Origin: Siphonobacter sp047605205
GTDB lineage: Bacteria > Bacteroidota > Bacteroidia > Cytophagales > Spirosomataceae
Direction of reading: 5' to 3'
NCBI GenBank assembly: GCA_047605205.1
Contig: JASGGE010000003.1
Location: forward strand, 1-64,000
DNA length: 64,000 nt
Positions 58,977 to 64,000 of this stretch are shown one piece after another. The position numbers and the translations under genes are program-made. Under the pieces are notes generated by a model. That model did no database searches, was not told the origin of the DNA, and saw only the letters and a program-made list of their open reading frames with translations. The first letter of the stretch is position 1; every line of letters starts with the position of its first letter.

Positions 58977-60275
58977 ATGAATCGTATTTTTAAATTATAT
59001 CTGCTGCTGGCCATTTCAGTAGTAACGGCTCATGCTCAGGCTCCCTTTGCTGATCCAGTCTTACAGAATCTTATCGATGCAGGCCTTTCGTTTAGTCCAG
59101 ACGTTCGGAATGCGGTAAGCCGGGTAGAAGAGGCCAGAATCCGGATTCGGTTAGCCGAATCATATCTGAGACCCTCCGTTCGTGGCAATCCGCTGGTTCA
59201 AACACAGAGTCTGTCGCCTAATCGCCCCGTACAATTTGCGAATGTGAATGTGCAGCGGGTCCAGGTAAACACCTTCCAGATTCCAGTTGACGCCACTTTT
59301 GAACTGGATTTATTCAAACGCTTACGGCAGGGGGTACAACTGGCTCAGTTACAAACACAAATTACTGAGGCTGATGTTCGAATTGCCCGATTGGCAGTAG
59401 CCTCTGAAATTGCCCGGGTTTATACACTGGTTCGGACTAATGATGTAGAACAGGCAGTATTTGCAAGAACGTTACTCGCTAGAGATTCCGTATTAGCAGT
59501 AGTTCGGGAACGCTTTCGCATCGGGTTAACGAGTGAAATAGATGTTCGCCGTGCTGAAACCGAAATAGCTTCCTTACGTACCCAGCAGTCGGCCTTACAA
59601 CGTAGCCGGCATGAGTTAATTAACGGAATTGCTATTTTAACGGGAAATCCTGTTGAGAATTTTACAATTGCTTCTGCCGAACTGCCCGTTTATCCAACAC
59701 CAGCGTACAGCACCGTTACGGTCGATTTACTTCGCAATCGCCCTGATATTCAACAGTCTGATTTGCAGGTTTCAGCGGCTGATTTGCAAGTGGGAATTAC
59801 TCGCAAGCTTATGAAGCCACGAGTTAATCTATTGGGTTCAGGAGGTTTCCAAAGCGGGAAAATTGAAAAAATTGTTTTTCCCACAAGTTATACCTACCTG
59901 TTTGGGGTAGGAGCGAGCTTTCCGATTTATGAAGGACACCGGAATCGGGAGAATATAAATCTGGCTCAGCAGCAGGTGCAAACTGCTCGTACCGTAACCG
60001 ATCAACGATTGGTAGTAGCTCAGCGTGAAGCAGAAGTATCACTGGATAATATTCGTGACCTTGAAAATCAGATTGCTAATCAGGATGTAGTTATCCAATC
60101 TGCTCGTCAGACAGAACGCCTTGTTCGTGAAATCTATGGAAAAGGATTAACAACCTATCTGGATGTTTTGGATGCTCAGCGGACAACAATTGAGTCAGAA
60201 AGACAAATGGTTCAATTACAAGGTCAGCGGCTTGTTTATGCAGTAGCTCATTGGAAAGCTTTGGGTGGCTTGTAG
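58977..60275 (+). CDS. TolC/NodT-family outer-membrane efflux channel
   Basis: A 432 aa outer-membrane factor from the ATG at 58977 (MNRIFKLYLLLAISVVTAHA signal; the longer frame from 58956 adds seven residues). Two OEP repeats of long helices are seen (about 45-220 and 240-430). ELDLFKRLRQGVQLAQLQTQ, VYTLVRTNDVEQAVF and LLRNRPDIQQSDLQV are characteristic. No lipid-anchor Cys is seen. It completes the tripartite pump and is followed by a terminator. Confidence 0.92.
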   Translation: MNRIFKLYLLLAISVVTAHAQAPFADPVLQNLIDAGLSFSPDVRNAVSRVEEARIRIRLAESYLRPSVRGNPLVQTQSLSPNRPVQFANVNVQRVQVNTFQIPVDATFELDLFKRLRQGVQLAQLQTQITEADVRIARLAVASEIARVYTLVRTNDVEQAVFARTLLARDSVLAVVRERFRIGLTSEIDVRRAETEIASLRTQQSALQRSRHELINGIAILTGNPVENFTIASAELPVYPTPAYSTVTVDLLRNRPDIQQSDLQVSAADLQVGITRKLMKPRVNLLGSGGFQSGKIEKIVFPTSYTYLFGVGASFPIYEGHRNRENINLAQQQVQTARTVTDQRLVVAQREAEVSLDNIRDLENQIANQDVVIQSARQTERLVREIYGKGLTTYLDVLDAQRTTIESERQMVQLQGQRLVYAVAHWKALGGL

Positions 60276-60291
60276 GCGAAAATTAATAACA

Positions 60292-60320
60292 AAAAAGCCA
60301 GCGATTGTCGCTGGCTTTTT
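60292..60320. terminator. Bidirectional intrinsic terminator
   Basis: AAAAAGCCAGCGA (60292-60304) and TCGCTGGCTTTTT (60308-60320), loop TTG, between the efflux operon and the converging TonB receptor. Confidence 0.85.
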
Positions 60321-60340
60321 ACTTGGTGCAGGAAGCAATC

Positions 60341-63295
60341 CTATTTAAAATTGAAAGTTAAGCGTGCATATACATACCGACCGTTGTACCCACCCTGGTT
60401 AGGCTGATACAGGAAACGACCGCGGCTGGTAGCATCACGGCCGGAACTATAATCAATACTGCCGGTTGAGTTCCGGTAATCCATGAACATTTGCTGTGGA
60501 TATTTATCAAATACATTGTTTGCACCAACAGTCAGGCCAATGTTATTAGTGATTTTATAGCCTAACACCACGTCCCATACCCAGATAGCTGCAAAAGTTT
60601 GATCTACGTAAGCATGCCCGTTTGCATCACGAAGGAACTGGGTGTTCCAGTAGGTACCGTCTGCCTTTTTTGCATCGGTATCATTACTAACCACATATTG
60701 TGTCTTACCAAACTGCACGGTGCGTAGGGTAATGTCAAATTTGCCAATAGAATACGTTCCACTCAGATTGATTTTTGTACGTGGTGAGAACGATTCGATA
60801 TAAGCCCGTTGCTGACGGTTGAACAGAATATTTTTAAACCATGAATCGGGGCTATTACCACTGTTTTCGTTTTTCGCAGGATCGTCAATAACGGGTGTTG
60901 AGTTAATAGCGGTTACTTTATTTTTGATAAAAGCACCGGAAGCAGTCAAGGTTAATTTACCCTTACCTACATCGATCCGATCATTCAGTACAACTTCAAG
61001 TCCACGGGTCTGGGTATTGGCAGCGTTAGCAAAGAAGGTTACGTTATTTACACCTGTACTGGCATCAATGCCTAACAAACTAGCTGCATACTGGCCTGAA
61101 TAGACAATCCGGTTTTTAATGTCAATCTGGAAGGCGTCTGCGGTTAGGGTTAAGGTACGAGCAATACGAGCCGTGATACCTGCTGAGAAGTTAACGGAGG
61201 TTTCGGGTTTCAATGCAGCAACTCCAATGGTTTCGCGGGCAATGGGGTTATCGTTGTTTACAGTTAACGTATTGGATGGGTTACCATTTACAAACTGTGT
61301 ACTGGTATTCTGGAAATAGCGTTGGTGCAGAGAGGGTGCCCGGAAGCCTGTACTGGCTGCTCCGCGTAAGTTAAGGCCTTCGGCCAGTTTCAGACTACCA
61401 GCAATTTTACCCGTTAATTTAGAGCCAAAATCACTGTAGTGCTCAAAACGACCAGCCACGTCCAGGTGTAAACGTTTGGCTATATTACCTTCAAAATCAG
61501 CGTATAATGACTGGCTCGTGCGTGATTTGTGAATTGCGTCAGTGTCTTTGAAACCAAGGAATACTTGTGAGCCAGGCAACGCAAGAGTGGTACCAGGTGA
61601 TGTGCCTCCAATTGTATAGGGTGCTAAAGGAACCAATTTCTTCAGATCAGCTCCAATATACGAATTAGGTTCACCGGCTACAATCTGATAATCTTCAAAA
61701 CGGAATTCACCCCCAAAAGCAGCATTTAAACCAGTAAGTATGCCTGAAGTCTGAACAGGTTTTGAAAAGTCCAGATTAATAGTGTTTTGAGTAAAGATGT
61801 TTTTACCCGCGTTAAACGATGTTTGTGGATTGTCCGAATTTGCCAGGGCAGCATTACCTGAATTACTTACTCCGTATTTGAATGAGTTTTGACCATACGT
61901 ATTACTCAGGTCAATTCGCCAGCCGTTTACGTTCATGCGATAACCTGCAATTAAGGAGCGATCATTAATCGTGGATTCAATAGCAGGTAAGAAACCATTT
62001 GGATAATACAAGCTTCCGTCGGCTTTTAAGGGCTGCTGGCTACGTGAGTTGGGCAAACGATAGTTACCAAAGCTTTTTCCTCTACGATAGGTAAGACCTC
62101 CCGTAAAATATAACGCACCTTTTCCTAATGGTAACCCTCCATTAATAAAGGCTCCCAAGTTGCGAGCTGAGGAGTTCCCCAGAACCATGTCGTGGCGATC
62201 GAAACCATTTTGCTTTACTAACTGAGCATCCTGAGTAAGTAATTGCTGGCGGAAGGCAGTGGCATCTTGGTCGCCAGGTGTAGAAGGGAACGCTCCTGCA
62301 CTACCTAAATAAATGGTAGGAGCATTGTCATAACCGGAACGATTAGTACGGCCATGTTCGTTATACTGACCACTAAAGCTTAAGAAACCACCTTTTTTGC
62401 CTAGTGCGAAACCTTTGTTTAAATCTAACTGAAAGACACCTCCATCGGTAATCTTCTGATTTTGTTTGGTTGAACTACCATCCAGGTTGGTGACATTGTA
62501 TTTCATGTTGGTTATATTCTCACCACCTGTAGCAGATACTGTTAAACCGCTAGTGTTATTCTTCATAACGATGTTAATAACCCCAGCAATTGCATCAGAA
62601 CCGTACTGAGCTGCGGCACCATCACGCAATACTTCAATTCGCTCAATAGCAGCCACGGGAATGGCATTCATGTCAGTACCTACTGCCCCACGACCTACTG
62701 AACCATTGATGTTAACCAGTGAAGATGTATGGCGACGTTTACCATTAATCAGAACCAATACTTGGTCAGGACCTAATCCACGCAATGAAGCAGGATCAAT
62801 GTGGTCGGTACCATCGGCAATGGTCTGACGGTTTGAGTTGAAAGATGGAGCCACATAGTTTAAGATTTGTCCTACGTCTACCTGGGCAAAACCCTTCAAT
62901 TCTTTTGTCGAAATAACATCAACCGGGACGGGGGAATCAATGTTGGTACGAGCCTGAGCCGAACGCGAACCAACTACCACAATATCACTCAAACTAATTG
63001 CTCCTTCAACAAGCGTAAAATTCACTTCCTGGCCACCGGCTGAAACCGTGATAGACTTGGTTTGAGTATCGTACCCCACTGCACGAACTGTAATTTGGTA
63101 AGCACCTGCCTTTGTGTTTAACTGATAGGTTCCATCGGTAGAAACAGTAGTACCGATATTGGTACCCACGAGTTGAACGGTAGCTCCGATAATGGATTTT
63201 CCGGCTGAGTCGGTAACCTTGCCGGTAATTCGTTGAGCAAAAACTAACGAGGTGGTTGTTAATAGTACTAAAACTAATGCATACAATTTTTTCAT
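60341..63295 (-). CDS. TonB-dependent receptor with carboxypeptidase-like domain
   Basis: A 984 aa outer-membrane receptor with a signal peptide ending SLVFAQ, a CarboxypepD-reg-like domain (about 22-100: ITGKVTDSAGKSIIGATVQL), a plug (about 105-245: SPVPVDVISTKELKGFAQVD, VLVLINGKRRHTSSLVNING, ERIEVLRDGAAAQYGSDAIA) and a barrel ending YARLTFNFK. It resembles the RRHTSSL-type receptors of Bacteroidota/Proteobacteria with unknown organic ligands. No SusD partner follows, so it is not a Sus pair. The upstream region is very AT-rich and no box was placed. Confidence 0.9.
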   Translation of the reverse strand: MKKLYALVLVLLTTTSLVFAQRITGKVTDSAGKSIIGATVQLVGTNIGTTVSTDGTYQLNTKAGAYQITVRAVGYDTQTKSITVSAGGQEVNFTLVEGAISLSDIVVVGSRSAQARTNIDSPVPVDVISTKELKGFAQVDVGQILNYVAPSFNSNRQTIADGTDHIDPASLRGLGPDQVLVLINGKRRHTSSLVNINGSVGRGAVGTDMNAIPVAAIERIEVLRDGAAAQYGSDAIAGVINIVMKNNTSGLTVSATGGENITNMKYNVTNLDGSSTKQNQKITDGGVFQLDLNKGFALGKKGGFLSFSGQYNEHGRTNRSGYDNAPTIYLGSAGAFPSTPGDQDATAFRQQLLTQDAQLVKQNGFDRHDMVLGNSSARNLGAFINGGLPLGKGALYFTGGLTYRRGKSFGNYRLPNSRSQQPLKADGSLYYPNGFLPAIESTINDRSLIAGYRMNVNGWRIDLSNTYGQNSFKYGVSNSGNAALANSDNPQTSFNAGKNIFTQNTINLDFSKPVQTSGILTGLNAAFGGEFRFEDYQIVAGEPNSYIGADLKKLVPLAPYTIGGTSPGTTLALPGSQVFLGFKDTDAIHKSRTSQSLYADFEGNIAKRLHLDVAGRFEHYSDFGSKLTGKIAGSLKLAEGLNLRGAASTGFRAPSLHQRYFQNTSTQFVNGNPSNTLTVNNDNPIARETIGVAALKPETSVNFSAGITARIARTLTLTADAFQIDIKNRIVYSGQYAASLLGIDASTGVNNVTFFANAANTQTRGLEVVLNDRIDVGKGKLTLTASGAFIKNKVTAINSTPVIDDPAKNENSGNSPDSWFKNILFNRQQRAYIESFSPRTKINLSGTYSIGKFDITLRTVQFGKTQYVVSNDTDAKKADGTYWNTQFLRDANGHAYVDQTFAAIWVWDVVLGYKITNNIGLTVGANNVFDKYPQQMFMDYRNSTGSIDYSSGRDATSRGRFLYQPNQGGYNGRYVYARLTFNFK

Positions 63296-63618
63296 ACGTA
63301 ACAGAAATAAAAAGTAGTTTAAATAAGCATTAACACTTATTAAAAATAAGAAAAACGAATTTCAAATGTAGTAGTGTTTTTTGAATTGATATCAACATGA
63401 TCAGAATTTAATATTGTCTATAATTATTATACATACTTTTAATTCAAATAATTACTTATTTAAAGAATAATATTTTGATATTGAGATATGTTAATTAATA
63501 TATTTAATATTATTAGTGTAATTTATAAAACATTTTAATATAAGTATTTATGCTTCATCGCTGACTGGTCAATAATGATTTGTGTTAAGTAGAGTGGATA
63601 TCTGAAGAATATATAAAG
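63296..63618. other. Very AT-rich upstream region
   Basis: No gene seen in either strand; low-complexity A/T-rich leader of the TonB receptor, likely holding its promoter. Confidence 0.4.
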
Positions 63619-63649
63619 CAAAAAGCCGGAAGTATTTTCCGGCTTTTGA
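63619..63649 (-). terminator. Intrinsic terminator after the DUF1697 gene
   Basis: AAAAGCCGGAA (63621-63631) and TTCCGGCTTTT (63637-63647) with a 5-base loop, just downstream of the DUF1697 stop. Confidence 0.75.
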
Positions 63650-63677
63650 GTGTATTTGGAGCTAGGGCAGGGTTTAT

Positions 63678-64000
63678 TTATGCATTCATTCGATTAAAAA
63701 TTTCGTTGATGGTTCGCCAGTTCCGGGTTGTGGCGATCACTTTTAATTTCTTTTCAAAAAAAGTATTGGTCAATTTAGTCCTTCCGTATCCATTAGGGCA
63801 GTACAAATAGATCTCTTTTCCGATAATTTTATACTGATCGGGCGGATAGTCGTGTATTTTTTCAATAACTGCCGGGGTCGGTTCATTCGCTAATAATGTG
63901 ACGTGCATCTTGTCTTCAAAGGCAGAATTATCTTTTAGAAACGGATTCCCGGCAATGATCTGAGCTAAGGCTGATTTACGACGAATGATAACCGGAATTT
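63678..64000 (-). CDS. DUF1697-family protein, C-terminal part (5' end outside window)
   Basis: The frame stays open from the stop at 63678 to the window end, at least 107 codons, beginning IPVIIRRKSALAQIIAGNPF and continuing MHVTLLANEPTP, then KEIYLYCPNGYGRTKLTNTF and ending TRNWRTINEIFNRMNA. HVTLL, YCPNGYGRTKLTN and TRNWRT are DUF1697 hallmarks, and full members are about 175-180 aa. The ATG at 63908 is therefore an internal Met, not the start. Function unknown. Confidence 0.85.
   Translation of the reverse strand, partial: IPVIIRRKSALAQIIAGNPFLKDNSAFEDKMHVTLLANEPTPAVIEKIHDYPPDQYKIIGKEIYLYCPNGYGRTKLTNTFFEKKLKVIATTRNWRTINEIFNRMNA

Noticed and set aside
60341..63295. Large TonB receptor as a SusC/SusD glycan system
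   Set aside because: No SusD-like lipoprotein or glycoside hydrolase lies next to it.

Overview
The window is a chromosomal segment from a member of the Bacteroidota, most likely order Cytophagales (Spirosoma/Siphonobacter-like). The evidence is a Bacteroidota-type serine palmitoyltransferase, an Hc1-like small histone, type IX secretion C-terminal sorting domains, several TonB-dependent receptors, lipoproteins with short lipoboxes, and -7 promoter boxes of the TAnnTTTG type. Genus is a guess; no rRNA gene is present. The DNA is mostly ordinary housekeeping content with small decayed islands.

Layout. 0-8 kb: sphingolipid/PLP enzyme, histone-like protein, MaoC-like hydratase, malate dehydrogenase, azurin, YfiH, CysM, thioredoxin-like protein, polyprenyl synthetase. 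7.9-10.3 kb: a decay island with a broken Cys-rich lipoprotein paralogue beside an intact copy, a degraded Rhs/YD-repeat fragment and two matching palindromic repeats. 10.4-19 kb: amidase, MoeB-rhodanese, AspS, and a small sugar-modification group (DegT aminotransferase, a frameshifted overlapping gene, acyltransferase). 19.4-28 kb: a Ycf48-like lipoprotein, then a candidate metal-acquisition locus. 28-36 kb: tRNA-Val, VanX-like peptidase, SpmA/B fusion, TrpF-like protein, FolB, DivIVA-like, WD40, phosphopantetheinyl transferase, SirB1-like protein. 36-39 kb: galE-rfbB-rfbA nucleotide-sugar genes. 39.7-49 kb: cyclophilin, S9 peptidase, class A beta-lactamase, secreted subtilisin with its lipoprotein, GuaA, NamZ. 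49-54 kb: LolC/E-like permease, DUF5690 transporter, PspC/LiaF envelope-stress operon. 54.5-60 kb: complete RND efflux operon. 60-64 kb: large TonB receptor and the C-terminal part of a DUF1697 protein running off the end.

The most interesting region is 20.8-27.9 kb. All intact genes lie on the minus strand: DUF3500 lipoprotein, HupE/UreJ-type membrane protein with membrane histidines, TonB receptor whose plug carries a His/Glu-containing segment, a small lipoprotein and an outer-membrane beta-barrel. Between HupE and the receptor lie two 15-bp 7-1-7 palindromes (TGCAAyA-n-TGTTGCA) of Fur/Zur-family architecture. Beside them is the clearly recognisable but broken N-terminal part of a CobW-family GTPase (metallochaperone), on the plus strand. 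Together these suggest a Zur-type regulated zinc (or related metal) uptake system in which DUF3500 and HupE are new components. The metal is inferred, not shown.

All assignments come from reading translated sequence and recalling family motifs; no database search was run.
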